Source: Lachnoclostridium phytofermentans ISDg (GTDB lineage Bacteria; Bacillota; Clostridia; Lachnospirales; Lachnospiraceae). From it: 64,000 nucleotides of DNA. The stretch lies in the NCBI RefSeq assembly GCF_000018685.1, contig NC_010001.1:3934001-3998000 (forward strand), given 5' to 3'. Under the pieces are notes generated by a model. It ran no database searches and was not told the DNA's origin. It was given only the letters and a program-made list of their open reading frames with translations. A program made the position numbers and the translations under genes. Below are positions 18,770-26,512 of this stretch, one piece after another; the stretch's first letter is position 1; every line of letters begins with the position of its first letter.

Positions 18770-18800
18770 TTTTTATTACGATTATCATCTTCTTTAACCT

Positions 18801-19715
18801 TTACATCTGAAAATAAATTGATTCAAACCAGTTCTTCTCAGCCATCAGCGCAGCTGCCCTTGGGAAATAACCGTCTTTTATCTCTACCGGCTTAATATGA
18901 GGTTTATTATTAAAATCCTCTTTGGTGTTGTTATATCCATAAAGGATTGTATCTAGAGATAAAAAGTTCCTAATATTCTCAAGCATCTCTTGATCTGCTT
19001 CAAAGCCTCGCATTGTTCCCGCAAGGTTACATTCCCCTCTTAGAATTTTACCATCGCTATAGATTCCTGCTTTATTCTTGTAGAAGTCACAGAGAAACAT
19101 AAAATTATTCAATCCCACTGCATTGCCTAATAAACTCTCAAACAAAGTAGCATTATTCATCTTGTGGTCTATGTAGGTAGGTAGAAAAAATTTTCTCTCT
19201 ACCAATTCCTTTAGATGAACATTGTGCCAGTTAATTTCACTGCTTGTCGAAATAACCCCGGAATGATAATCAATTTTCCCCGTTGCTGAAAAACCAATCC
19301 CTAGCATGTTCTTACCAGAAAATTCATGCAGTATCTTCTCAATTGTTTCGTAAACAAGAATAATCATCGGTTTTGATTCCAATGGTAATAACTCATAATT
19401 TTTTACTACATTCCCGCAAAAATCCACAACGTTTGCTTCCACACCATTTTTGTCTATACATAGACCAATAAAACAGCCATATTCTGCATTGATCGAATAA
19501 ATAGATGGACATCTTCCGCCGATAGACTCTTCTACTCCATTCGTTCTAACAACGTTGATTTCACAAAGCTTATTAATACTTTCTGAAAGAGTAGAATTTG
19601 ATAAATTTGTATAATTGGCCAAATCCATCTTAGTCCCCTTCCCCATCGAGAGCAGACTAATCAAAATCCTATTTAAATTATTTACTTTTAATTGTTTTAC
19701 GTTTGTGATATCCAT
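18801..19715 (-). CDS. ROK-type transcriptional regulator lacking the zinc motif
   Basis: A 304-residue protein. Residues 1-70 form a winged helix-turn-helix as in NagC/XylR (NLNRILISLLSMGKGTKMDLANYTNLSNSTLSESINKL). The rest follows the ROK kinase-like fold (GGRCPSIYSINAEYGCFIGLCID ... IGFSATGKIDYHSGVI ... LPTYIDHKMNNATLFESLLG). The CxCGxxGCxE zinc-binding cluster that ROK proteins normally carry is absent; the chain goes from RGECNLAGTMRGFEAD directly to a helical end, and it is shorter than the usual 370-400 residues. It probably controls the operon it heads, through the palindrome at 19749-19765. The inducer is probably an operon-derived sugar (inference). Confidence 0.8.
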   Translation of the reverse strand: MDITNVKQLKVNNLNRILISLLSMGKGTKMDLANYTNLSNSTLSESINKLCEINVVRTNGVEESIGGRCPSIYSINAEYGCFIGLCIDKNGVEANVVDFCGNVVKNYELLPLESKPMIILVYETIEKILHEFSGKNMLGIGFSATGKIDYHSGVISTSSEINWHNVHLKELVERKFFLPTYIDHKMNNATLFESLLGNAVGLNNFMFLCDFYKNKAGIYSDGKILRGECNLAGTMRGFEADQEMLENIRNFLSLDTILYGYNNTKEDFNNKPHIKPVEIKDGYFPRAAALMAEKNWFESIYFQM

Positions 19716-19748
19716 CTCTTTATTCCTTTTCTTTTTACAGACCTCGTA

Positions 19749-19765
19749 ATAAGTGTTACGCTTAT
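19749..19765. promoter_or_regulatory. Candidate operator for the ROK regulator
   Basis: ATAAGTGTTACGCTTAT is an imperfect 17-bp palindrome (only two mismatched positions plus the centre). It touches the -10 box and covers the expected transcription start of the operon promoter, the classic place for a repressor. Confidence 0.55.
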
Positions 19766-19792
19766 ATTAAACTTATTTCCCAGTAATGTCAA
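19764..19792 (-). promoter_or_regulatory. Sigma-A-type promoter of the hexosaminidase/ABC operon
   Basis: On the minus strand TTGACA (19787-19792), a 17-base spacer and TAATAT (19764-19769) give a near-consensus promoter about 50 bases before the ROK regulator gene. No other strong promoter was noticed inside the operon. Confidence 0.8.
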
Positions 19793-19923
19793 CATATTTT
19801 CTGAAATATTTTATATTTTGTTGTGCAATTATCCTAAATAATATATTTCACAGCTACAATACATTTGTCTTTTTTTTATTTTATTCCTCTTTTTTCACTC
19901 TTTGTAAGAAGTTTTGAAGATAT

Positions 19924-19959
19924 AAAAAAAAGAGTTTGCTTCTGCAAACTCTTTTTTTT
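19924..19959. terminator. Bidirectional terminator
   Basis: AAAAAAAAGAGTTTGC and GCAAACTCTTTTTTTT form a 16-bp perfect stem around TTCT. The A and T tails make it work on both strands. It isolates the operon promoter from the decayed hydrolase region. Confidence 0.9.
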
Positions 19960-20061
19960 GGGACTTACCGTTTCACGAAATTACTCTCTTTTTCGGTTGT
20001 TCGCCTAACTATTTATAAAGTTTTTTTCACTATTTCTTTGCAACGTTCATTCACCAACTGA

Positions 20062-20681
20062 ATCAATCCTCATGCAAAACTGTTACAAAATAATGGTTAT
20101 TCATCTATATTACTTGAAGTCAGGGGGCATGGTAATAGTGGTGGAAATAAAATATGCTTAGGATATGATGAGATACTGGATGTAAAAGCAACAATATAAA
20201 GAGTGAAAATGAATATAAAAATATCCCGATTGTTATTCAAGGTGTGTCTATGGGTGGCGCAGTTACTATAAATGCATTTGGTCAATACAATGAAATCAAT
20301 GCATTGATAGCTATGTCTGCTTATACTACATTTGAGGATGTAGTAATTGACAATTTAAAATATTTTAAAGTACCAAAATTCATATGCACAATAGAAAAGC
20401 CTATTTTTAAACTAGCTCTTGAAGCGAACTTCGGTGTCGATAAGGTTAATAAAATGAACCCCATCACACAGATACAAAATTCAAATAATAGGCCTATCTT
20501 ATTAATTGCATCAAGCAAAGATACCAATGTTCCGGCTGATAATACAAAAAAACTCTATTCAGTATCAAAAAATGCAGATTTGTGGATTCGTGATTCTTGG
20601 GAACACTTTATTGTGAAAGATTGTATCTTAATCAAAGTTGCTGATGACAAAGAATATTGTGACAAAATATTAGGATTTTAA
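20062..20681 (+). pseudogene. Decayed alpha/beta hydrolase
   Basis: Frame one (20062-20199) reads INPHAKLLQNNGYSSILLE then VRGHGNSGGNKICLGYDEIL and stops at TAA. After a shift, frame two from 20202 reads SENEYKNIPIVIQGVSMGG, containing the nucleophile elbow GVSMGG, and runs to 20681 with PILLIASSKDTNVPADN (acid strand) and a histidine in DSWEHFIV. Together these are the lid-to-end portion of an alpha/beta hydrolase of the BAAT/S9 type. The N-terminal 70-100 residues and any start are missing. An isolated 145-residue ORF from the ATG at 20244 is unlikely to be functional. Confidence 0.75.
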
Positions 20682-20828
20682 AAAATGTCTGTGATGAATA
20701 TCATATCCAATAATTTATTAAATATTATAATTAGTGTATGTTGAAGTGGCGTATATAAGAGCGAAAAAAAGAATAGAAAAAATAAGCATATATTATGCTC
20801 TCCACATATGTTCATATCTCCGGATAAC

Positions 20829-20862
20829 AAAAAATCCCTTGAAAAAATCAAGGGATTTTTTA
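20829..20862. terminator. Bidirectional terminator
   Basis: AAAAAATCCCTT and AAGGGATTTTTT pair around a short A-rich loop. It lies between the hydrolase remnant and the convergent lipoprotein gene and can serve both strands. Confidence 0.85.
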
Positions 20863-20968
20863 TCACTATACAGTGTTCGAACATACGCTGTCCTCCACAG
20901 ACTACATGGAAAGAAGATTTCCAACACTATTTCTTCTACGTACACCAATTACATACTCAAAAATAAAT

Positions 20969-21469
20969 CTATTTTCTTTCTACAGAAGATATTGTAAAGT
21001 CTATACCCGTTTCATCACATTTGAATTCAACTGTATAATCTTTTACAACATCTTTTACTGCGTTTCTAAGTGATAACGTTACGATTCCATCACCCTGGTA
21101 GACTAAGTTGCTGTCATCAGCGATATAAGACGAATTATCTGCGTCCAAACCAATCGGACAGCTTACTGAATCTTTAACAAATGCCAAACAGCTCGGATTA
21201 CCATCTTTGTCTGTGTATTGAACGATACCATTTAATCCGTATGCTGAATCCTTTGTTACAACACAGTCCGTTACAGTGCAGTTCCTATTCTTTTCCTCAC
21301 TGGTAAAAATGGAAATTACATTTTCTTTAGACATGGACTGTTCTTGAATTGTTGGTAAAACACTTTCGGTACTGTTTTCTGATGGTTTTTCTACAATATT
21401 ATTACTACAAGCCACTATAAATAGACATCCATTTACGAGGAGTAATAGAGCTAAAAACTTTTTTTTCAC
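20969..21469 (-). CDS. Lipoprotein of unknown function
   Basis: A 166-residue protein with signal peptide MKKKFLALLLLVNGCLFIVAC and lipobox IVAC, hence anchored at Cys 21. A Ser/Glu-rich linker follows (EKPSENSTESVLPTIQEQ). The compact C-terminal domain of about 100 residues has two or three cysteines (ENVISIFTSEEKNRNCTVTDCVV ... SCLAFVKDSVSCPIG). I do not recognise the domain. Extracytoplasmic disulfides are possible. It stands alone; the ATG follows a weak GAAAGTGAAA site. Confidence 0.7.
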   Translation of the reverse strand: MKKKFLALLLLVNGCLFIVACSNNIVEKPSENSTESVLPTIQEQSMSKENVISIFTSEEKNRNCTVTDCVVTKDSAYGLNGIVQYTDKDGNPSCLAFVKDSVSCPIGLDADNSSYIADDSNLVYQGDGIVTLSLRNAVKDVVKDYTVEFKCDETGIDFTISSVERK

Positions 21470-21644
21470 TTTCTACACCTACTTTCAACAAGCTTAACGC
21501 TAAAATTTTCTTTTTTATTTTTTGAGATGATTGTAAATAAATACTTAGCCAAATTATCTGCTCTTTTCTTTAGAAATATTAATATAACTCATTATAGTAT
21601 CGTTGTTTTGAAATATTGCTAATTCTTATACTGCACAGTTAACA

Positions 21645-22154
21645 TTATTCTCCATCAAGATAATTTACTTCTGATTCAATTTTGTAAGATTTTTGCGTAT
21701 TACCAGCCATAACGCGTACATTCCCTGAATCCGGATATATAATCACTTCCGGCGAACTTATTGTATGAACATCAAGATAGACAAGTGGTTCAGCAGAATG
21801 GTTAGTCAGCATATGTGCGCCATTTTCATTTGGCGGGAAAACAATAACATCACCCTCAGTAACTATTACATCGCCCTTGGGTGTCTTTAGCGTAGCAGTC
21901 CCACAAATAATATAGAAAACTTCCTCTGTTCCAGTGTGTTGATGATATTGGTAATTGCTTTTTCCCGGTTGCAGCGTATAAAATGTAACAGTCAACTTTC
22001 CCTCTCCAGATACATACGGCTGCGTTACATAACTTTTCTGAAATTCGTAACAACGCTTATGGTGTTTGTCAGGATCAAATATTTTGTTCAAATTAACATC
22101 TTTATATTGCGTTGTCCTTACATTTGTAATGACCAGTTCTTGCATGATATTCAT
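21645..22154 (-). CDS. Cupin-domain protein
   Basis: A 169-residue protein with a single cupin barrel at about residues 50-130. Motif 1 is seen as YHQHTGTEEVFYIICGTA (His, His and Glu ligands in HQHTGTEE). Motif 2 is GDVIVFPPNENGAHMLTNHS (PPNENGAH). Such small cupins act as isomerases, dioxygenases or ligand-binding proteins, and nothing nearby defines the substrate. The start at MNIMQEL or MQEL four codons later cannot be decided: the GGGG site lies close to the first ATG. Confidence 0.85.
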   Translation of the reverse strand: MNIMQELVITNVRTTQYKDVNLNKIFDPDKHHKRCYEFQKSYVTQPYVSGEGKLTVTFYTLQPGKSNYQYHQHTGTEEVFYIICGTATLKTPKGDVIVTEGDVIVFPPNENGAHMLTNHSAEPLVYLDVHTISSPEVIIYPDSGNVRVMAGNTQKSYKIESEVNYLDGE

Positions 22155-22595
22155 ACCCCATTTATATAATAATCTTCAGTTCATACTTATAAGCAATTGC
22201 GAGAATCTTGATTCTACATTATCTGTAAAATCAATTACTTAGGTTACTAGCTCTCTGGATTTTTCAACTACTTCACTATTATAACATTCTATTTAAAATC
22301 TTACAATATATTCCAGAACGGTTATCCCTAGAAATATGCCTTTCCATTGTCTGATTGAACGAACATTTGCTATTTTTTTATATTGTCTGGTGTATCAATT
22401 ACTTTTGATTTATCAGAAGTCGAAATGAGAAACAAACAAATTGTAAATATTCTTTGAATGTAAGTGAAATATTGGGTACTCAAATATCGTAAAACAAAAA
22501 ATCCCCAGAAACATTGAATTTTGAAGTTTCTGAGGAAAATATTCTGTCATCTAATTAATCTAATTAATCTAATTAAAGCAATTATAGGATAGTAA
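22155..22595. other. Intergenic gap with terminator and short repeat
   Basis: No gene is visible. It holds the terminator at 22502-22536 and three tandem copies of the nonamer CTAATTAAT (about 22551-22576), probably chance-level slippage in AT-rich DNA. Confidence 0.5.
22502..22536 (-). terminator. Intrinsic terminator of the acetyltransferase gene
   Basis: On the minus strand CAGAAAC and GTTTCTG arms, extended by CC/GG, close a loop and are followed by ATTTTTTGTTTT. It lies 60 bases beyond the stop at 22596. Confidence 0.75.
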
Positions 22596-23117
22596 CTATG
22601 CATTAATCTCTAATTCATATTTATAGTCCGAAAACTCTATATTTGTCCCACTCTTTTTATAGGAACTTTCTCCAACTGTCGTAAATCCAAGTTTTTTTAC
22701 AATTGCATTTGACGCTGCATTTTCCTTATTAACAACAACTGTTATTTTTTTAGCACCTTGTTGTTTGGCATAATCTATCATTCCTTGTGCCATTTCTGTT
22801 GCATAGCCATTTCTCCAGTATTTCTTATGTACACAATATGCAATATCATATGCATTTCCATCTTTACTTGGTATAAAACTACATGTTCCAATTCTATCGC
22901 CAGTATTTTTTGATTCAGATATTAGATAACAACATGTCTCATCATCCCCCAAAGTTTCCAATGAATTACGATATTCCTCATCCATATTTTCCAAGGATGG
23001 GTCTGGTAAATACTCTCCCATTTCAGGGTCATTCCAAACACTCATTGCAAATCCAACATCCGTTTTTTCAAACCCTCTCAAATATAATCTTGGAGTATTT
23101 ATCTTTTCGATCTTCAT
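22596..23117 (-). CDS. GNAT acetyltransferase, RimJ/RimL type
   Basis: A 173-residue single-domain protein opening IEKINTPRLYLRGFEKTD, the standard Acetyltransf_3 start (TPRLxLR). Motif A is CVHKKYWRNGYATEMAQGMIDYA (RNGYATE). The C-terminal AASNAIVKKLGFTTVGESS is the usual asparagine-containing segment. It belongs with RimJ/RimL-like enzymes that acetylate ribosomal or other protein N-termini, or small amines; the target is unknown. Strong AAGGAGG site. Confidence 0.88.
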   Translation of the reverse strand: MKIEKINTPRLYLRGFEKTDVGFAMSVWNDPEMGEYLPDPSLENMDEEYRNSLETLGDDETCCYLISESKNTGDRIGTCSFIPSKDGNAYDIAYCVHKKYWRNGYATEMAQGMIDYAKQQGAKKITVVVNKENAASNAIVKKLGFTTVGESSYKKSGTNIEFSDYKYELEINA

Positions 23118-23190
23118 ACCTGTAACCTCCTTAAATCCTGATATTCTATATTTTGAAACAATATAACTAAAAAATAACTTCCAATATTGT

Positions 23191-23550
23191 TTACCAACGT
23201 TTCATATTTGTTTCATGTTTTTCTAAATATACTTCCTCGAATTCTTTCGGAGAAATGCCATAACAAAGCATAACATCATTAAAATACATTAGTGTGTCAC
23301 ACATTTCTTCAATAAAATGCTTTCTAACTTCGATATCCTCCATAATCATGTTATCCCCCTTTTTCTTGATAACATCTGCTATTTCCCCTGCTTCTATCAT
23401 CATCCATAACAGTTTGTCTCTTCCAGTTTTGGGAGATATAGCCTGCCACTTATCTTTATATTTTTCTTGTAATTCTTTTTGAATCTTTTGCATTTTATCA
23501 AAATCGAGACTATCCACAATTAATCCTCCGCTACTATTTACTTTTATCAT
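23191..23550 (-). CDS. MazG-like nucleotide pyrophosphohydrolase
   Basis: A 119-residue all-alpha protein. The metal-binding core of the MazG/dUTPase-2 fold is visible as EAGEIADVIKKKGD followed by HFIEEMCDTLMYFNDVML (the ExxE ... ExxD pattern). Family members hydrolyse non-canonical NTPs to NMP and pyrophosphate. Many short MazG proteins are carried by phages, but no phage genes are adjacent. The ribosome site is weak (GGATAG before ATG). Confidence 0.82.
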   Translation of the reverse strand: MIKVNSSGGLIVDSLDFDKMQKIQKELQEKYKDKWQAISPKTGRDKLLWMMIEAGEIADVIKKKGDNMIMEDIEVRKHFIEEMCDTLMYFNDVMLCYGISPKEFEEVYLEKHETNMKRW

Positions 23551-23906
23551 ATCTATCCGAAGTCAAATTCTTATTTGTAAGTTTTAAACCATAATATCAT
23601 ATTGAGCAAAATAAAAAAACAAGATTTCCTATTAAGTTGTGTACACCTTTCATAAAAGTTAGGTGTATCTTGACAACTTAATGATACGAAGCAGTAATAT
23701 TTGTCTATAATTGGAAAATTATGTGTTATAATTATTGTAAAATAAGACTATTTAATTAACCCAGCTGAAATTATAGTAATCAACTTACTAATCATTAATC
23801 ATTAATTATTTCATTACTTCAAAATTAAATTGTGACCTTATTTCTTTATGAATTGTCTTATATTTGAAAGGAGAAATTGCAGTAACCTTAGCCAAAGATC
23901 CGTTAG
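23551..23906. other. Intergenic gap with an inverted repeat
   Basis: AT-rich stretch without genes; it holds the inverted repeat at 23631-23682. A ribosome-site-like GAAAGGAG near 23868-23875 precedes the headless ORF at 23907 but has no usable start codon in frame. Confidence 0.45.
23631..23682. repeat. Imperfect inverted repeat with 10-bp outer arms
   Basis: ATTAAGTTGT (23631-23640) and ACAACTTAAT (23673-23682) are exact complements. Inside them TACACCT pairs with AGGTGTA. It could be a terminator-like hairpin or the relic of a small mobile element; no target duplication or transposase is visible. Confidence 0.5.
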
Positions 23907-24452
23907 GCGATTGTAGCCGCTCCTTATATACCCGATCCTAATCGTCATGAAAATGCTCGAATTAGCGGTGACAAAGCGTTTGCAGAAATTGGATATCCTA
24001 ATTTAATACCGAACTATATATATAAAAATTATTTACTTGGTACGGAGGGCTTTGTATATACTGAGTACTATGAGTTCCAGGAGCTCCCTAGTAAGATGAT
24101 TATGGTAAATTTTTTAACAGATGCTTATGATGGTGGAAATTTTCATGAAGAACAAATTTGGATAACATTTCATCCAATTAAAACTTCTGCTAAAGATCAC
24201 AAAAGTATTTATATGCAAAATACTGATAAAGATAATAATATAGTCTCCAGCTATGTAACGAAGGGAGGTATCCTTTGTTCTGTTCTTGAGTATAACAATA
24301 CTAACAATGTAGTAGTTAATATTGATTTTGATAGTGAATCAATAGGAAATGGCTATATGATGATCGAGTTTATAGGAATTAAGTGGGATAAAATAACAGA
24401 GATTCTCGATACACTTCCGTTTACAGAAGATAATACTGATTCTCAGCCATAG
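23907..24452 (+). pseudogene. Headless ORF, 5' end lost
   Basis: The frame is open from 23907, just after a TAG, to the stop at 24452. It reads AIVAAPYIPDPNRHENARIS then GDKAFAEIGYPNLIPNYIYK and onward into the part that starts at the first ATG (24096, MIMVNFLTDAYDGGNFHEE). The continuous protein-like composition well upstream of that ATG shows the real N-terminus is missing. A ribosome site near 23870 leads only into a short interrupted frame. The product family is not recognised; the C-terminal part is a strand-rich domain (YVTKGGILCSVLEYNN ... GYMMIEFIGIKW). If anything is made, it is the 118-residue end. Confidence 0.55.
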
Positions 24453-24536
24453 AATGATAGAAAAAGGGTGGATTAATAAAAAGAATTTCATATTCAATAA
24501 TTTCGCCTATAGTAATATACGTAATACTTAAATTGA

Positions 24537-24574
24537 AAAAAGCTTCTTCTGGGACGAAGAAGCTTTTTATTTTC
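24537..24574 (+). terminator. Intrinsic terminator after the headless ORF
   Basis: AAAAGCTTCTTC and GAAGAAGCTTTT pair around TGGGAC-type loop sequence, and TTATTTT follows on the plus strand. Confidence 0.8.
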
Positions 24575-24587
24575 AAGCAACAAAAAA

Positions 24588-24616
24588 TTGCTAACCCTTG
24601 ATTGTAGGATTAGCAA
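24588..24616 (-). terminator. Intrinsic terminator, same type as at 4632
   Basis: TTGCTAACCC and GGATTAGCAA form the stem; on the minus strand AATTTTTTG follows. The sequence is nearly the same as the element at 4640-4668, which makes this a dispersed terminator repeat. Confidence 0.7.
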
Positions 24617-24645
24617 CCATTTTTATTAAGCATGAAACGAGATTC

Positions 24646-24951
24646 TTATTCGATCCTTTCGCTATATACTTTTGTCACCCTATCGCAACGTAACAGACCG
24701 TTCACGCTATCACGGTCAAACGCAGCGTTTAATGCAGCGATGTGTGCATCATATCCGGGGTCATTTGGTAGTGGATTGTCGTCTAGATGTATCTTAATAA
24801 TTACTTTAGTCGGTTCGTCGGTCATTTCCGCCAAAAAAACACGGCCGTACCAACCACCGCCAAGTGATGTGATCTTTTGCGGATTTGTCCTAAAATATCT
24901 GTTTACAATTGCTTCTGCTATTTGTTGCATAAATTCCTCCAGTATGTTCAA
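24646..24951 (-). CDS. Short protein resembling a kinase N-lobe fragment
   Basis: A 101-residue ORF. Residues 25-60 (ITSLGGGWYGRVFLAEMT ... KVIIKIH) look like the glycine-rich loop and the lysine strand of an aminoglycoside-phosphotransferase or protein-kinase-like N-lobe. The remaining 45 residues (PNDPGYDAHIAALNAAFDRD ... RVTKVYSERIE) do not continue that fold and no catalytic lobe follows. I read it as a truncated relic that may still be translated. The ATG has an acceptable GGAGGAAT site. Not a functional kinase as it stands. Confidence 0.45.
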   Translation of the reverse strand: MNILEEFMQQIAEAIVNRYFRTNPQKITSLGGGWYGRVFLAEMTDEPTKVIIKIHLDDNPLPNDPGYDAHIAALNAAFDRDSVNGLLRCDRVTKVYSERIE

Positions 24952-24960
24952 AGAAAGATA

Positions 24961-25434
24961 TCAATCCGAATTTTGTTCAAATATTTCAATAGAAGAATTT
25001 TCGGGAATTTCCCTTGTTATAACAACTTCTTCCTTTATTATCTCACAACCCATCTCGCCATCATCAGCAAATTCAATATGTTTTACTTTAATAGCTGAAT
25101 TTTCTAAATAGGCGAAAACATTATCTCCTCCTCCGGCATAATATACCTGACATCCTGTAATTGAAGCCTAATTAAAAAATTCTCTATTTTCAAAGGTTTC
25201 TAAAACAAAACCATCCCCTAAGTAACTACCAATGAGGATCTTTTCTTCTTCCTTTCCGCTTTGAATTTTAAAATTAACATCAGTATAAGGAAAATCTTCT
25301 TTTATATAAGAATTTAATTCAAAACCGATTTGAACTTCATTATCTTTTGAGGGAGTAGGATTATCGGCATTTGCAGCGGGTATGCCTTTAGCTGAAATTA
25401 ACGTAAAATGACTTTGCATACATCCTGCACACAT
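24961..25434 (-). pseudogene. Hypothetical protein interrupted by an in-frame amber codon
   Basis: From an ATG at 25434 the frame reads MCAGCMQSHFTLISAKGIPA and continues 88 codons to ENREFFN, then TAG (25168-25170). The same frame continues without interruption for 69 more codons, beginning ASITGCQVYYAGGGDNVFAY and ending IPENSSIEIFEQNSD with TGA at 24961. Both parts look like one beta-rich protein (VNFKIQSGKEEEKILIGSYLGDG in the first, IKVKHIEFADDGEMGCEIIKEE in the second). Its start is also doubtful: the region upstream is the tRNA terminator. Probably a gene that lost its 5' end and gained a nonsense codon. Confidence 0.55.
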
Positions 25435-25446
25435 GATTTATAGACA

Positions 25447-25483
25447 CAAAAAAACAGGAAAGCTTGATTTACTAGCTTTCCTG
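25447..25483 (-). terminator. Terminator of the tRNA-Gly gene
   Basis: On the minus strand CAGGAAAGCT, a short loop and AGCTTTCCTG are followed by TTTTTTTG, only 12 bases past the tRNA 3' end. The hairpin is perfect over 10 base pairs. Confidence 0.9.
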
Positions 25484-25495
25484 CCCTTTTCATTA

Positions 25496-25567
25496 AGCAC
25501 GAGACGGGATTCGAACCCGCGACCCTCGCCTTGGCAAGGCGATACTCCACCACTGAGCCACTCGTGC
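25496..25567 (-). tRNA. tRNA-Gly (anticodon GCC)
   Basis: On the minus strand the acceptor stem GCACGAG (25567-25561) pairs with CTCGTGC (25503-25497). The anticodon loop reads TTGCCAA (anticodon GCC) in the stem CGCCT/AGGCG. The T loop is GGTTCGAATCCC. The discriminator base is U, as expected for bacterial tRNA-Gly. No CCA is encoded, so it must be added enzymatically. It is a single gene with its own terminator. Confidence 0.97.
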
Positions 25568-25706
25568 ATTTTATATATCTTGTCTTCACGTTTTTGTTAT
25601 CTCGTGAACACAAGATATATAATAACCTATATTGTTCTTTTTGTCAACACAATTCGGAAAATTTTTATTTTATTTTTTAATCTTTTTTCAGTTATTTTGT
25701 AATCTC

Positions 25707-26486
25707 TTAAAATACTTTTTCCTTTAGCATAACAGTAGTAATGTATTCCGTGTTCTTTAAGTCTTTATTTGAGAAGACTTCTGATTTCGTTAGGATTGCA
25801 TCCAACCATAATTCATCTGCTGCCTGAACTATATCTGATAAGACTATCCCCACATCAATTAGCTTCATATCGCTAATTACGGATTTTAAAAATCTAGCTT
25901 TTTTACAAAATACATGAATACGGTTGCGGTATACTACAAAGCGCCAAGGTTGGTTATTCATTGAGGATGGAGAAAGAATGGCAGCTTGCATAATGACCTT
26001 CATATTCTCGCTAACATCTTCCTTATATACAATTAAGCTGTCTTCCGACAGACGTTTTGCCTTCTCCGGTGCACGATAAATCGTTTTTTCGCTTCTACCA
26101 AATGCAATCGCTATAACATAATCATACTTTAGTTTAGCTTTTAGCTCTGAATTTGGCTTAATTCCTCCCTGATAACAGGTTGCAACTCCTCTTGCTGTCA
26201 GATAAAGTATCATCTGTTGCATGAGAAAACCTGCATTGGTTAGATAGTCCTGCTTTAATTCTGAGGAGATTAGCAGGTAATAAGGGGCTTTTACATGAAA
26301 TAAGCCCTTAAATTTTTCCTCTTCTTTCGTATTGTCAACAATTATCATCTCATATTCAATGCTACTCTTATATGGCTTTAACTGCTCTATATAGGAAGTT
26401 ATATTCTCAAGCAGTTTCTCCTCTAACGCCTCCATATCATAATTTCTCACTGATTTTCTGACAAACATTGCTTCATACAGATTCAT
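25707..26486 (-). CDS. Nitroreductase family protein (TM1586-like)
   Basis: A 259-residue protein opening MNLYEAMFVRKSVRNYDMEAL, the FMN-phosphate-binding start (RKSVRNY) of nitroreductases. KAPYYLLISSE and LSPSSMNNQPWRFVVYRNRIHVF provide further flavin-site segments. Length and the duplicated half-domains suit the TM1586_NiRdase group. It should be an FMN-dependent NAD(P)H oxidoreductase of unknown substrate. It lies 26 bases after the AraC regulator on the same strand, so the regulator may control it. Confidence 0.85.
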   Translation of the reverse strand: MNLYEAMFVRKSVRNYDMEALEEKLLENITSYIEQLKPYKSSIEYEMIIVDNTKEEEKFKGLFHVKAPYYLLISSELKQDYLTNAGFLMQQMILYLTARGVATCYQGGIKPNSELKAKLKYDYVIAIAFGRSEKTIYRAPEKAKRLSEDSLIVYKEDVSENMKVIMQAAILSPSSMNNQPWRFVVYRNRIHVFCKKARFLKSVISDMKLIDVGIVLSDIVQAADELWLDAILTKSEVFSNKDLKNTEYITTVMLKEKVF

Positions 26487-26512
26487 GGTACTACCTTTGC
26501 CTTTCCGATATG

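Noticed and set aside
20873..20890. LexA-like site around TGTTCGAACA
   Set aside because: The half sites are directly abutting instead of spaced by four bases and no SOS gene follows.
23191..23550. MazG protein as evidence of a prophage
   Set aside because: No structural, integrase or lysis genes are close; MazG-like proteins are also chromosomal.
25398..25702. Open frames across the tRNA-Gly gene on both strands
   Set aside because: They read through the tRNA and its terminator and have no ribosome sites or protein-like composition.
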